DNA from: Rhodoferax sp.
GTDB lineage: Bacteria; Pseudomonadota; Gammaproteobacteria; Burkholderiales; Burkholderiaceae_C
DNA: 36,074 nucleotides
Assembly (NCBI GenBank): GCA_018061265.1
Contig: JAGOUM010000029.1
Location: 1-36,074, forward strand
Reading direction: 5' to 3'
In this document: piece by piece, positions 1 through 8,197 of the stretch
Layout: every line of letters begins with the position of its first letter
How positions within the stretch are numbered: position 1 is the first letter of the stretch
Notes under the pieces: model-generated
Told to the model about the DNA's origin: nothing
Database searches by the model: none
The model's input: only the letters and a program-made list of their open reading frames with translations
Program-made: the position numbers and the translations under genes

Positions 1-1477
1 TGGTGCTGGTCCAGTAAAAATTCAACAGCCCATCCTTGAGCGCGCGGCTTTGCGCCACGGCGTGTAAACCAACCCACTCCGGCACTGCGCCAGCTGGCAG
101 TTGCCAGACCTTTTCGGCTGCAGCGCGATGCGCCGGGTTACCCACCACCATGTCGGCGGGCAGGCGGTGCGAGAAGGTGCCGACCTCGCGCGCCGTGCCG
201 CAGGCCGAAGGCTGGCCGGTGAGCGAGAACGGGCCGTTGCCGGGCTCTGAGATCTTGCCCACCAAAAGATGCACGTTGTAGATCATGTTGTTGACCCAGG
301 TGCCGCGTGTGTGCTGGTTAAAACCCATGGTCCAGTACGACACCACCTTGGTTTTGGGGTCAGCGTAGGTTTTGGCCAGGGCTTCAAGCTTGTCTTTCGG
401 CACGCCGGAGATCTCGTGCGCCTTGTCCAGCGTGTATTCGCTGACAAACTTGGCGAACTCATCAAACGTGATGGGGGATGAGGCATTCGGATCACCCTTG
501 GGTTTGCCGTCAGCACCGGGGTAGCCATTGTTATTGGCAACCTGCTCCAGCGGGTGCTTGGGTCGCAGACCGTAGCCAATATCGGTGACGCCTTTGCGAA
601 ACACCACGTTCTTCTTAACAAACTCCTGGTTCACCGCGCCGCTCTGAATGATGTAGTTGCAGATGTAATTGAGGATCGCCAGGTCGCTTTGTGGCTTAAA
701 AATCAGCTCGCTGTCGGCCAACTCACAGGAGCGATGACTGAACGTCGACAACACATTGAGTTTGACGTGTTTGGCCGTCAGTCGTCGGTCAGTGATGCGA
801 CTCCACAGGATCGGGTGCATCTCAGCCATGTTGGCACCCCACAGCACAAACGCATCGGCGTGCTCGGCGTCGTCGTAGCAACCCATGGGCTCGTCAATGG
901 CGAAGGTACGCATAAAGCCCGCCACCGCCGAGGCCATGCAATGGCGTGCATTCGGGTCCAGATTGTTGGAGCGAAACCCTGCCTTGAACAACTTGACGGC
1001 CGCATAGCCTTCCCAAATCGTCCACTGGCCCGAGCCAAACATACCCACCGAGCGCGGGCCCTTGGCCTTGAGCGCAGCCTTGCATTTGTCGGCCATGATG
1101 TCAAAAGCCTGGTCCCAGGTGACGTGGGCAAACTCGCCATTCTTGTCGTACTTGCCATCTTTCATGCGTAAGAGCGGCTCAGTCAGCCGGTCTTTGCCGT
1201 ACATGATCTTGCTCAGGAAATAGCCTTTGATGCAGTTCAACCCCTTGTTGACCGGCGCGTCAGGGTCACCCTGGGTGGCCACAATCTTGTTGTCTTTGGT
1301 ACCAATCAGTACGCCACAACCTGTGCCACAGAAACGGCACACACCCTTATCCCAACGTACACCGTCTTGTGCGCCGGTTTGCGCCAGCGCCTGCGCGCCC
1401 GGCACACTGATGCCAATCACGGTGGCCGCAGCACTCACAGCCTGGGCTTTGATCAAATCACGACGGGTTACTTGCAT
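1..1477 (-). CDS. napA: Periplasmic nitrate reductase catalytic subunit NapA (3' part beyond window)
   Basis: This is the molybdenum bis-MGD and [4Fe-4S] subunit that reduces nitrate to nitrite in the periplasm. The frame stays open from the ATG at 1477 through base 1, giving about 492 of the roughly 830 residues expected. It begins with a twin-arginine signal ([12 protein letters not shown]). An N-terminal iron-sulphur site follows with spacing CRFCGTGC...NCIKG, and then ARHCMASA, which contains the likely molybdenum-ligating cysteine. The start lies 10 nt inside the end of napD and is preceded by an AGGAG at about 8 nt, so the two genes are translationally coupled. Family and seen motifs agree; only the C-terminus is unverified because it runs off the edge. 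Confidence 0.95.
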   Translation of the reverse strand, partial: MQVTRRDLIKAQAVSAAATVIGISVPGAQALAQTGAQDGVRWDKGVCRFCGTGCGVLIGTKDNKIVATQGDPDAPVNKGLNCIKGYFLSKIMYGKDRLTEPLLRMKDGKYDKNGEFAHVTWDQAFDIMADKCKAALKAKGPRSVGMFGSGQWTIWEGYAAVKLFKAGFRSNNLDPNARHCMASAVAGFMRTFAIDEPMGCYDDAEHADAFVLWGANMAEMHPILWSRITDRRLTAKHVKLNVLSTFSHRSCELADSELIFKPQSDLAILNYICNYIIQSGAVNQEFVKKNVVFRKGVTDIGYGLRPKHPLEQVANNNGYPGADGKPKGDPNASSPITFDEFAKFVSEYTLDKAHEISGVPKDKLEALAKTYADPKTKVVSYWTMGFNQHTRGTWVNNMIYNVHLLVGKISEPGNGPFSLTGQPSACGTAREVGTFSHRLPADMVVGNPAHRAAAEKVWQLPAGAVPEWVGLHAVAQSRALKDGLLNFYWTST

Positions 1478-1728
1478 GGCGTTAGCTCCTGCTCGGGGTT
1501 GGGTTCGGTTTGCTGAAAAATCATGGCCACCGACAGCGCCCCAGGCAGGTGCTCGATGGTTTTGTAGAGGTCGACGGCCTGTACATCGTTGTCACATTCC
1601 AGCGTGACGATGAGGCGGCCGTCGTCGGTATTGGCATGGATCTCAACCCCGGGCAGTTCTTTAAGTTGCCTCAGTAGTCTGGCTTCGTGCAGGGGTTTGG
1701 CGTAAACGATGGCGCTTGAGATATTCAT
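1468..1728 (-). CDS. napD: NapD, cytoplasmic chaperone for NapA
   Basis: NapD is a small ferredoxin-fold protein that binds the Tat signal of NapA and holds it back until the cofactor is inserted. The 86-residue product opens with the family-typical MNISSAIVY and contains LPGVEIHA and DGRLIVTLE. An upstream TTG in the same frame would add 15 residues, but the ATG at 1728 fits the family N-terminus. Its end overlaps the napA start. It is the first gene of the nap operon seen here. No napE, napF or napB lies upstream; napB and napC, if present, would be downstream of napA outside the window. Confidence 0.88.
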   Translation of the reverse strand: MNISSAIVYAKPLHEARLLRQLKELPGVEIHANTDDGRLIVTLECDNDVQAVDLYKTIEHLPGALSVAMIFQQTEPNPEQELTPCK

Positions 1729-1850
1729 GGTGGATTTGCCGACGACCGCGAGCACAGGCTCAGGCGACGGCAAAGTCTAAAAGTCACCATGAAAAACAAA
1801 ATTGAACCAGATTAAGTTTTTTGCTTGTCAAGACCGGATTTGCCCAGTTG

Positions 1851-1864
1851 TTGCGCCAGATCAA
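1851..1864. promoter_or_regulatory. Weak FNR/DNR-like palindrome upstream of napD
   Basis: The 14-mer TTGCGCCAGATCAA matches the TTGAT-N4-ATCAA consensus at 8 of 10 positions, with a perfect right half-site. It is centred about 130 bp upstream of the napD start. Its position resembles the boxes in front of nirS and nosZ, which supports a role in anaerobic nap control, but the left half is degenerate. Confidence 0.35.
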
Positions 1865-1925
1865 ACAATTTGTGTGCGGGGACTTGCCCTTACCATTGGC
1901 CTGCAGCAATCACAACGGAGGCATT

Positions 1926-2402
1926 TTGGTCAAATCGGCGAAGCTCGTGCGTAGCCTTTACTTTCTGGCGGGTGTTGTGGCCTTGTTGGCCGGTGCCATT
2001 GGTCTGGTGCTGCCCCTGCTGCCCACAACGCCCTTTGTGCTACTCGCAGCGGCCTGTTTTGCCAGAAGCTCTGAGCGCGTTTACCAGGCCATGTTGCGTC
2101 ATCGTCTGCTGGGTCCGATCCTGGACGACTGGCGCACCCATGGCGCCATGAAACGCCAAACCAAGCGCTGGGCGGGCTTGGTCATGGTCCTGTCGTTTGG
2201 AGCCTCGATCTGGGTGGTGCCCTCGCATTGGCATCGTGCCTTGTTGCTTGTGATTGCTGCGATTCTTGGTTACTTCATTTGGCAGGTACCGGTGCGAGCC
2301 GAATCGGGCCAACCTTCAAGGCCAGGGGGTTGCTACGACCCGCCCGTCATGCCCGACCAGGTGAATGGTTCCACCTTCGGCCCGGACCAGACCCCGCGCT
2401 GA
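1926..2402 (+). CDS. YbaN/DUF454 family inner-membrane protein
   Basis: This is a small polytopic membrane protein of unknown function. The family signature is clear: LAGAIGLVLPLLPTTPF in the first hydrophobic hairpin, then a cytoplasmic stretch with FARSSERVY, and two further helices toward the end. The start is chosen at a TTG at 1926, preceded at 4 nt by GGAGG, giving 158 residues; longer upstream starts have no good ribosome site. The last ~25 residues are polar and unlike the family, and the 3' end overlaps the convergent DUF411 gene by 87 nt. It is divergent from napDA. YbaN-type genes are often found near haem or respiratory genes, but no role is established here. Confidence 0.75.
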   Translation: MVKSAKLVRSLYFLAGVVALLAGAIGLVLPLLPTTPFVLLAAACFARSSERVYQAMLRHRLLGPILDDWRTHGAMKRQTKRWAGLVMVLSFGASIWVVPSHWHRALLLVIAAILGYFIWQVPVRAESGQPSRPGGCYDPPVMPDQVNGSTFGPDQTPR

Positions 2403-2720
2403 AGGCTTCTCGGTGATCAGACGTTGAATGGCGGGCATGGGAATTGGCCCCGCAAGAAAGTAGCCTTTGACACGAGCAATGTGCAGCGATTCGTAACCGG
2501 AAGGGACGTTAAGCCAGCGCTCGATCTTGCGCAGTGCAGCAGGCTCTTTCTCCTGCCAATCAAGCATGTACCCGGCAGCTGCCAATTGCGCGGCCCAGTC
2601 TGCGCATGGCTGGCATTGCCTGGGCGCATACAAGCTGATGGTCGGCGTGTCTTGCGTTTCGGTGGTGTGACCAAGCGAGCCGACTACCAGCCACAAGGCC
2701 AGCAAAAGGATGAATCTCAT
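2316..2720 (-). CDS. DUF411 family periplasmic protein, last gene of the nir cluster
   Basis: This 134-residue product has an N-terminal signal peptide (MRFILLLALWLVVGSLG) and a DUF411 fold. Family marks are the LYAPRQCQPC opening, RVKGYFLAGPIP, and the PSARGL segment near the end. DUF411 proteins are periplasmic and are usually linked to copper or metal handling. Here the family CGCC site is reduced to CQPC (C36, C39), so one cysteine is missing and the site looks more like a thioredoxin-type CxxC. The usual SCHTA segment reads SLHIA. The start overlaps the stop of the upstream cytochrome by 4 nt, so it belongs to the nir accessory operon. A copper or thiol role in nitrite reductase maturation is an inference. 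Confidence 0.75.
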   Translation of the reverse strand: MRFILLLALWLVVGSLGHTTETQDTPTISLYAPRQCQPCADWAAQLAAAGYMLDWQEKEPAALRKIERWLNVPSGYESLHIARVKGYFLAGPIPMPAIQRLITEKPSARGLVRAEGGTIHLVGHDGRVVATPWP

Positions 2721-3448
2721 GGCTTGCCGCCAGTTTGTAGAGTTGTCAAATAGGCCAGGATGTCTTGCAAGTCAGTGGTTTTGAGTGGTATCAAAGCGCC
2801 TGTCATGCCCTCTTCATCGTGGGGGCGTTCTCCTTTGCGGTAGGCCTCCATCTGTTTGAGCAGGTAATTGCTGTATTGCCCTACGAGGCGGGGAAACTTG
2901 CGTTTGCCACGTCCGTCCTCGCCGTGGCACAAGGCGCATTCTTCTCGATAGATGCGTCCGCCATTGTCCACATCGCCCGGCGCACGGGCAATAATCATGA
3001 CTTTCTCCATGGCAGCCAGGCGCGTCAACGCATCATCGCCGGGCGAGAACTTGGGCCATTCGGTGGGCAACTCGACTGACGCCAGATAGGCCGATACATC
3101 GGCAATGTCCTGCTCGGAGAGTTCACGCTCCTGGGTGTAGGGAAACATGGGCAAATTCAGGCGTGTGCGGTCGCGAAATGCTTGAAGCTGAGTGACCAGG
3201 TAGCCAACCCGTTGGCCGCTGATCCGTGGGTATTCCCCGCGCTTGCCGCCTTGCCCCAGATCACCGTGACAACCCGCACAGGTCGCGTTGATCTCTTTGC
3301 CGCGTTCCAGATTTTGTGCCTTCACCGCCACCGCAGCGCTCAAGCCCAAAAGCCCACAAAAAACAACTTTACCCAGCTTGCCCCACCGACGAGCCTTGGA
3401 GACAGGCCGCGCTAAATCGCGTTTGAAACACCATAAATTCACCTCCAT
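2717..3448 (-). CDS. Dihaem cytochrome c (c4-like)
   Basis: This is a periplasmic electron carrier with two c-type haem domains: CAGCH at residues 57-61 and CALCH at 171-175 (243-residue form). Each has downstream features of small class I cytochromes, such as PRISGQ and PRLVGQ. I start it at the ATG at 3448, which has AAGGTGG 5 nt upstream; a longer frame would run back into the gene before it. A basic N-terminal region precedes a hydrophobic segment (VVFCGLLGLSAAVAV), acting as signal or anchor. It sits between the d1-type propeller gene and the DUF411 gene, with a 4-nt overlap to the latter. A likely job is to pass electrons to NirS, inferred from context. Confidence 0.87.
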   Translation of the reverse strand: MEVNLWCFKRDLARPVSKARRWGKLGKVVFCGLLGLSAAVAVKAQNLERGKEINATCAGCHGDLGQGGKRGEYPRISGQRVGYLVTQLQAFRDRTRLNLPMFPYTQERELSEQDIADVSAYLASVELPTEWPKFSPGDDALTRLAAMEKVMIIARAPGDVDNGGRIYREECALCHGEDGRGKRKFPRLVGQYSNYLLKQMEAYRKGERPHDEEGMTGALIPLKTTDLQDILAYLTTLQTGGKP

Positions 3449-3477
3449 CGTTGCCACCTTAGGTGCGTTCGCTTCCG

Positions 3478-4293
3478 TTACCGCGCCAGTTGTTTGAGTT
3501 GCCAACCCACTGGTAGCGTCAGTTGTGCGATGTGTCGACCCACATCGAGGTGAATCACATTGACAGTTCGCCCTCCAGCCAGATCGGCCAAGCCACTATC
3601 GGCAGCCAAGACCAAAGCCTCGTGGCCACCCGATGACATGCATAACTCAACGGCTGGCGATTCCAGGGAGATGCGCCTGGGGTTCAGGTAGCCTGGCACA
3701 AAAATCCCCTCACGGTATTGAAAGTCATGCACCATGCCCTGTGCAATCTCGGGGGCAGTAGGTCGGTAGCTGATCTCCCACAGTTCGGGCAGATCCGCCA
3801 GACTCATCACAAAACTGTCTCGCGCGGTGGCCGTCAGCAGTTCATTTGCGGCTGACGTCTGCCTTCCAGCGCGCGCAGTGAGTGGCAGTTGCTTCAGCAC
3901 CCTAAGATGCTCATCCACAAAGATCAAGGTATGGGGCCTGGCGGTGGCCACAGCCAGCACGGCGGGCAGACCTGATTTGATATCAGACAAGGCCGCGTCA
4001 CCAAGTGAATCTGCCACCCGAACCTGCGCCACCACTTGAGCTTGCTCCAAATCCACCCGCAAAATCCAGGCGTCGTGGGTTGTCATCAGTGCATGCCGAC
4101 CGTCTGGCAAGCGATGCACCTCGGGACGCAAGCCAGGACGCTGTACGCCCATTTGGGTGGGCACATGTTCATGCACCTGCAGGTTGACGTCTGGCAATGA
4201 AAGCTTGCCAGGCACCACAGAAAAATCCGGCGGCTGCGCGAAGGCAAAGTTCAGTGACGTGACCAAACTTGCCAGCAACAGTGCGGCTCTCAT
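3478..4293 (-). CDS. Short cytochrome d1-type beta-propeller protein (NirF/NirS d1-like)
   Basis: This 271-residue secreted protein has a signal peptide (ALLLASLVTSLNFAFA) and resembles the d1 half of NirS and the NirF assembly factor. Recognisable segments are HALMTTHDAWILRVDL, the SFVMSLADLPELWEISY block (d1 proteins have a similar KDIPELWEI), REGIFVPGYLNPRRI, and VIHLDVGRHIAQLTLP. Full d1 domains have eight blades and about 400 residues; this one stops just after the 'LDVGR' blade, so roughly three blades are missing. It has no c-type haem motif. It overlaps the upstream EB_dh cytochrome gene by 4 nt. It could help load or modify d1 haem, or be a degenerate relic; coupling argues for function. 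The d1-family relation is fairly secure, the role is not. Confidence 0.7.
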   Translation of the reverse strand: MRAALLLASLVTSLNFAFAQPPDFSVVPGKLSLPDVNLQVHEHVPTQMGVQRPGLRPEVHRLPDGRHALMTTHDAWILRVDLEQAQVVAQVRVADSLGDAALSDIKSGLPAVLAVATARPHTLIFVDEHLRVLKQLPLTARAGRQTSAANELLTATARDSFVMSLADLPELWEISYRPTAPEIAQGMVHDFQYREGIFVPGYLNPRRISLESPAVELCMSSGGHEALVLAADSGLADLAGGRTVNVIHLDVGRHIAQLTLPVGWQLKQLAR

Positions 4294-5117
4294 TGCTTGA
4301 TGAACTTCACCTCACCATTGGCGGCCATCTCTAGCGCGTAACCGAGAGAAACATGGTGGAAACGCCCGCTGGCGTGGTCAGCATGGATGGCCACTCCAAA
4401 CGGTATGGTTTTACCGGCACCCGGGTACTTCCGGGTGAAAGTCACCGTGTACACATCACCAGCCTTGCTCCCCTCTGCCTTGGCGGCCAGGGCACCCCCA
4501 TCCATCTTGCGCACAGTGGATACCGAACCATCAGCCGCCTTGGCGCCTTTGGCGCTGCGCCACTGCATCAGCTCGTAGCTGCCTGCTGAGGCGTACTTGG
4601 TTTTTTTATCGTCAGCGCCGGGCATGGTGCGGGCGTCCTGATGGCAGGTGGCCCAGCACCCCTCTTGGGCGGCATTAGGCACCGAGGCATCCGGGAACAT
4701 CACTGTGGCCTTGACTTCGTTGTCCTTGTCGGCCTTGTTGGCACCTCCCGTGGGTGCCTTAAAGCTCAGGCGGATGTACAGGCTGGCGTCGTCGTGTGCG
4801 GACTGAAAACTGACCGGGTAAATCATGGTCGAAGGTGCACCCACCGGCTCAAGTTCCTTGTCAGCCAGGCGTTTGAAGTTGAGATTGAGCGTACCCTTTT
4901 CTTCGTGACATCCGGCACAGGATTCACCCTTTTTCATGCCAGCAGTACCACTGTGGCTGGACTTTTTGCTGACCCACTCGATTGGGGTCACACCCGCATG
5001 AAATACATGCACATCGCGTTTTGGCACCTTGGTCCAGTCCGGTGCAGCCATGGCACACTGGGAGACCACGACCAGCATGGACCCTGTAAGCACCGCTTTG
5101 ATCTTTAAGCTCTTCAT
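4290..5117 (-). CDS. EB_dh-type haem-binding cytochrome c protein
   Basis: This 275-residue periplasmic protein has a signal peptide ending near AMA-A and a beta-rich body like the gamma-subunit family of ethylbenzene/DMSO-reductase-type enzymes, which bind haem b. Seen in the sequence: a canonical CAGCH at 67-71, a C-WAT-CH at 154-159 with three residues between the cysteines instead of two, followed by RTMPG, and a C-terminal FTRKYPG...FGVAIHAD segment typical of the family. It starts 54 nt after the NirT stop. It is probably an electron carrier between NirT and NirS or the small cytochromes. The catalytic molybdenum partner of true EB_dh enzymes is absent nearby. Confidence 0.75.
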   Translation of the reverse strand: MKSLKIKAVLTGSMLVVVSQCAMAAPDWTKVPKRDVHVFHAGVTPIEWVSKKSSHSGTAGMKKGESCAGCHEEKGTLNLNFKRLADKELEPVGAPSTMIYPVSFQSAHDDASLYIRLSFKAPTGGANKADKDNEVKATVMFPDASVPNAAQEGCWATCHQDARTMPGADDKKTKYASAGSYELMQWRSAKGAKAADGSVSTVRKMDGGALAAKAEGSKAGDVYTVTFTRKYPGAGKTIPFGVAIHADHASGRFHHVSLGYALEMAANGEVKFIKQ

Positions 5118-5171
5118 TGTCGATTTCCTTTTTTATGTCGGTTTCTGGGCACTTGACGGTGCGGGCAGCAG

Positions 5172-5756
5172 TTACTCGTCTTCTTCTTTCATGCCTTTGG
5201 GTTTTTGATGCGCAATGCCTTTATGGCAATCAATACAAGTCTGTTTGTCGTCTTGGGCGATCTTGTGCATCTTGGCGCCACGGACCTTCTGCTTTTCGGT
5301 GTCCATGCCGTCAAAGCTGTGGCAGTTGCGACATTCACGCGAGTCATTGGCTTTCATCCGTGCCCACTCGTGCTCGGCCAGGCGCAGGCGGTTGGCTTCA
5401 AATTTTTCTCTGGTGTCGATGGTGCCCATCAGCTTGCCCCACACCTCGGCGCTGGCCTGGACCTTGCGCACCATCTTGTGTGTCCAGTCCTTGGGGACAT
5501 GGCAGTCCGAACACACCGCCCGCACACCGGTTCGGTTGGTGTAGTGAATGGTCTTTTTGTATTCCTGATAGACGTTGTCACGCATCTCATGGCAGGAAAT
5601 GCAGAACTCCATGGAGTTGGTGGCCTCTAGCGCGGTGTTGAAACCACCCCAGAAAAACACCCCGGTCAGAAAACCCACCGTCAGCAAGCCAAACATCGAA
5701 TGTTTGGCGCTGGGCAGTCTGAGGGCCGTCCACAACTGCTTGATTCTTGATGCCAT
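5172..5756 (-). CDS. nirT: Tetrahaem quinol dehydrogenase, NirT/NapC family
   Basis: This membrane-anchored cytochrome oxidises quinol and feeds electrons to periplasmic reductases. The 194-residue product has one N-terminal transmembrane helix (about 20-44) and four haem motifs: CISCH 52-56, CSDCH 82-86, CRNCH 142-146 and CIDCH 174-178. Length and spacing match the NapC/NirT/NrfH superfamily. It lies directly downstream of nirS, so NirT is the better name, although it may also serve Nap. An AAAGG ribosome site precedes the ATG. The acidic tail (MKEEDE) is ordinary. Confidence 0.93.
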   Translation of the reverse strand: MASRIKQLWTALRLPSAKHSMFGLLTVGFLTGVFFWGGFNTALEATNSMEFCISCHEMRDNVYQEYKKTIHYTNRTGVRAVCSDCHVPKDWTHKMVRKVQASAEVWGKLMGTIDTREKFEANRLRLAEHEWARMKANDSRECRNCHSFDGMDTEKQKVRGAKMHKIAQDDKQTCIDCHKGIAHQKPKGMKEEDE

Positions 5757-5846
5757 GATTTACCTTTGCAAGGTCAATAAGTGCCACAAGGAGCCCACGA
5801 CCAGAGCGCCGCAGATCCTTGTGCCTGCTACAAAATTACCATCTGA

Positions 5847-7526
5847 TCAGTAGATGTCGTGCTGCGTGTTGTAGACGTTGAACTTGCCGGTGGGGGTAAT
5901 CATCTTCGGATCGGTGATCACCTTTTTCAGCGCCAGTGTCTTGTCGTCATAGACCACAATGGCTGAACGGTCTGTCTTGCCACCCCACAGAGAAATCCAC
6001 ACTTCGCTGCCATCGGCGCTGTACTCGGGGTGTACGGCGCGTTTGACCGCCTTGGTAGGTGGCAAGCCGGAGTCCTTGGCCACGTTGATGATCTTGAAGG
6101 GCTTCGACAAGTCGTCCATCTTCCACACCGATACCGATTCGGCCGTGTCCTTGTCAGCGTTTTGCGCCGAGTCAGCCCACAGATGGTTGGATTTCGGATG
6201 GGTCTTGACGAACAGGTTGCCCGGCACGTGTTTGACTTCTTGCACCATCTTCCAGTTGTATTGTTTGAATGAGGCAAACTTCGGATCATCTGAAGGGGTA
6301 CTTATTAGCGACACCACGTCAGCACCAAGGTGCCCGGTCGCCCAAACCGGGCCAAACTTGGGGTGCACAAAGTTGGCACCGCGACCGGGGTGCGGGATCT
6401 TCGCCACATCCACCAACGCGGCCAGCTTGCCTTCTTTCAGATCCACTGCCGCGATCTTGTTGGACGCATTGGCTGCCACCAGAAAGTAACGTTTGGACGC
6501 ATCAAAACCGCCATCGTGCAGGAACTTGGCCGAGGCAATGGTGGTGGTTTTCAGGTTTTCAATGTCAGAGTAATCCACCAGCAAAATTTGCCCGGTTTCC
6601 TTGACGTTGACGACCCATTCTGGCTTGATCTCGGAGGCCACGATGGACGCGACGCGCGGCTCGGGGTGATATTCACCATCCACGGTCATGCCACGGGTGC
6701 TGACCACCTTGCGCGGTTTGAGGGTGTCACCGTCCATGATGACGTACTGGGGCGGCCAGTAAGAGCCGGCAATCGCGTATTTGTCTTCAAAACCCTTGAA
6801 CTTGGAGGTGTCCACCGAGCGGGCATCGAAGCCAATCTTGACTTCAGCCACCACCGAGGGTTTTTCCATCCACAAGTCAATCAGGCTCAGACGGCCGTCG
6901 CGGCCAATCACATACACATAACGCCCCGACTTGGACAGGCGAGAAATATGCACGGCGTAGCCGGTTTTCACAATGCTGCGAATGTCCTTGGTGTCACCAT
7001 CAATCAGCGCCACCTCACCGGTGTCACGCAACGTGACTGAGAACATGTTCTTCAGGTTGAAGCTGTTCATCTGTTTGGTCGGACGGTCTTTCACCGGCAC
7101 GATAACTTTCCAGGAGTCCATCGTCTGCTTGAAGCTGTACTCGGGTGGCACGTCCGGTGTTTGCTGGATGTACTTGGCCATCAGGCTCAGTTCTTCTTTG
7201 GTCAGGATGTCGTCAAAATTGACCATGCCGCCATCGGTGCCGTAGCCGATGATCTTTTCCAGCCGTGACTGGCCCAGGCTGAGCGTGCCGCCTTCGGTGG
7301 TTTTGCCGTCTTTGTCGGTCTTGCTCCAATGAGGCTCCAGATTCTTGCCAGTCGCACCCTTGCGCAGCACCCCGTGGCAGCCGGCGCAGCGTTCAAAGTA
7401 GATTTTTTTGGCCGACTCTTTTTCAGCGGCAGTCATGGTTGGTGCCACGTTTTGGCTGAACGCCGAGCCTGTCATGATCGACAGCAGAGTTGCCACCGCA
7501 AGGCTGGCCGTTTTTAGTTGCTTCAT
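5847..7526 (-). CDS. nirS: Cytochrome cd1 nitrite reductase NirS
   Basis: NirS reduces nitrite to nitric oxide in the periplasm. The 559-residue protein has a Sec signal (MKQLKTASLAVATLL...GSAFS), a small c-haem domain with CAGCH at 47-51, and the long eight-bladed d1 propeller. Characteristic d1 stretches include GYAVHISRLSKSGRYVYVIG and HPGRGANFVHPKFGPVWATG, whose histidines correspond to the active-site residues. I use the ATG at 7526, which has GGAG 9 nt upstream, rather than an ATG 15 nt further out that forms part of that ribosome site. NirT and the accessory genes follow. A palindromic regulator box lies about 157 bp upstream. Confidence 0.97.
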   Translation of the reverse strand: MKQLKTASLAVATLLSIMTGSAFSQNVAPTMTAAEKESAKKIYFERCAGCHGVLRKGATGKNLEPHWSKTDKDGKTTEGGTLSLGQSRLEKIIGYGTDGGMVNFDDILTKEELSLMAKYIQQTPDVPPEYSFKQTMDSWKVIVPVKDRPTKQMNSFNLKNMFSVTLRDTGEVALIDGDTKDIRSIVKTGYAVHISRLSKSGRYVYVIGRDGRLSLIDLWMEKPSVVAEVKIGFDARSVDTSKFKGFEDKYAIAGSYWPPQYVIMDGDTLKPRKVVSTRGMTVDGEYHPEPRVASIVASEIKPEWVVNVKETGQILLVDYSDIENLKTTTIASAKFLHDGGFDASKRYFLVAANASNKIAAVDLKEGKLAALVDVAKIPHPGRGANFVHPKFGPVWATGHLGADVVSLISTPSDDPKFASFKQYNWKMVQEVKHVPGNLFVKTHPKSNHLWADSAQNADKDTAESVSVWKMDDLSKPFKIINVAKDSGLPPTKAVKRAVHPEYSADGSEVWISLWGGKTDRSAIVVYDDKTLALKKVITDPKMITPTGKFNVYNTQHDIY

Positions 7527-7676
7527 ATTGTCTAACTCCATTGGTGGGGCAGCCGATCCGTCAAAACGGTGTGTTGCAAGGCTCGGTGAAGGCTGCGGCA
7601 GTTCGGTTCGAGCGCGCTGATTGTTGATTTACGGCACCCGGCTTGTCCTTGAACTGCCTTAAGCAAAATCACACTA

Positions 7677-7690
7677 CTGATGAATATCAA
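7677..7690 (-). promoter_or_regulatory. FNR/DNR-type box for nirS
   Basis: CTGATGAATATCAA matches TTGAT-N4-ATCAA at 9 of 10 positions. Its centre is 157.5 bp upstream of the nirS start. CRP/FNR-family regulators (FNR, DNR, NNR) are known to activate denitrification genes from such sites. Which one acts here cannot be told from the site. A class II position would put the transcript start near 7642. Confidence 0.65.
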
Positions 7691-7829
7691 ACGCTCTGCT
7701 GATCGAAGGGTTGTGGTCGTCAGACACTACGCGCCTGTTGTATGAAGGCTGGTACCGCGCCGGCTTAAAGTTTGAGACATTTCAGCCTCTAGCCCTTGAT
7801 GAAAAAGCGCTTAAAGCTATGAAAAAGAT

Positions 7830-7854
7830 AAAAAAACTGGCGCCGAAGCGCCAG
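7830..7854 (-). terminator. Strong intrinsic terminator on the minus strand
   Basis: A perfect 7-bp stem (7837-7843 with 7848-7854) closes a tetraloop that reads UUCG in the minus-strand RNA, and is followed on that strand by seven T residues (7836-7830). This is a textbook rho-independent terminator. It acts only on leftward transcription. No credible gene lies just to its right on the minus strand; it would stop transcription before the nirS promoter region. Confidence 0.85.
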
Positions 7855-8030
7855 TAAACTCTTCACCTCAAGGAAATTGTCCGAGACAGATTTTGACCAA
7901 AGGTTCAAGGTCTGTCCTTGACCCATCTTAAGACCCGGGGCCACCAAGCGACCCACCCCACCCCTGGCGCTTGCGAGCCAACCCGGTCCCGAAAAACTGC
8001 CGCCGCTGTTTTTCACCTCGATTTGTAGCT
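7830..8030 (-). ncRNA. Possible small RNA between nirS and nosZ
   Basis: The leftward terminator at 7830-7854 needs a transcript, and the 200 bp to its right hold no credible protein gene. That stretch contains structured sequence: a hairpin at 7902-7923 (9-bp arm with one bulged base and a 5-nt loop) and an alternative pairing of 7885-7890 with 7911-7916, which exclude each other. I see no clear minus-strand promoter; a weak TACAAA-like hexamer lies at 8027-8022. The boundaries are therefore guesses. Confidence 0.25.
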
Positions 8031-8033
8031 TTT

Positions 8034-8047
8034 TTGATAAGTATCAA
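8034..8047 (+). promoter_or_regulatory. Perfect FNR/DNR-type box for nosZ
   Basis: TTGATAAGTATCAA is a perfect match to TTGAT-N4-ATCAA. It is centred 157.5 bp upstream of the nosZ ATG, exactly as far as the nirS box is from nirS. It should drive oxygen- or NO-responsive transcription of the nos operon; a class II site would place the start near 8082. A clear -10 hexamer was not found. The site is symmetric, so it could also serve a leftward transcript. Confidence 0.8.
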
Positions 8048-8197
8048 ATAAGTCGACATGCATATCCACAAAAACCTAATCTGCCTTAAGGTCAACTCCG
8101 ACCCGAATTTCTAGACTCTCCGGCGTTATCCACACCAAGCCTTGATCCATTCGTGACATCGATGGCTTAACCGTAACCTAACCTGGAGAAAAATCGA

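Noticed and set aside
554-1171. 205-codon plus-strand frame across napA
   Set aside because: Antisense to napA, whose iron-sulphur and molybdenum ligands are clear on the other strand.
7789-8016. 75-codon minus-strand open frame in the nirS-nosZ spacer
   Set aside because: It reads straight through the intrinsic terminator, has no ribosome site and no family motif.
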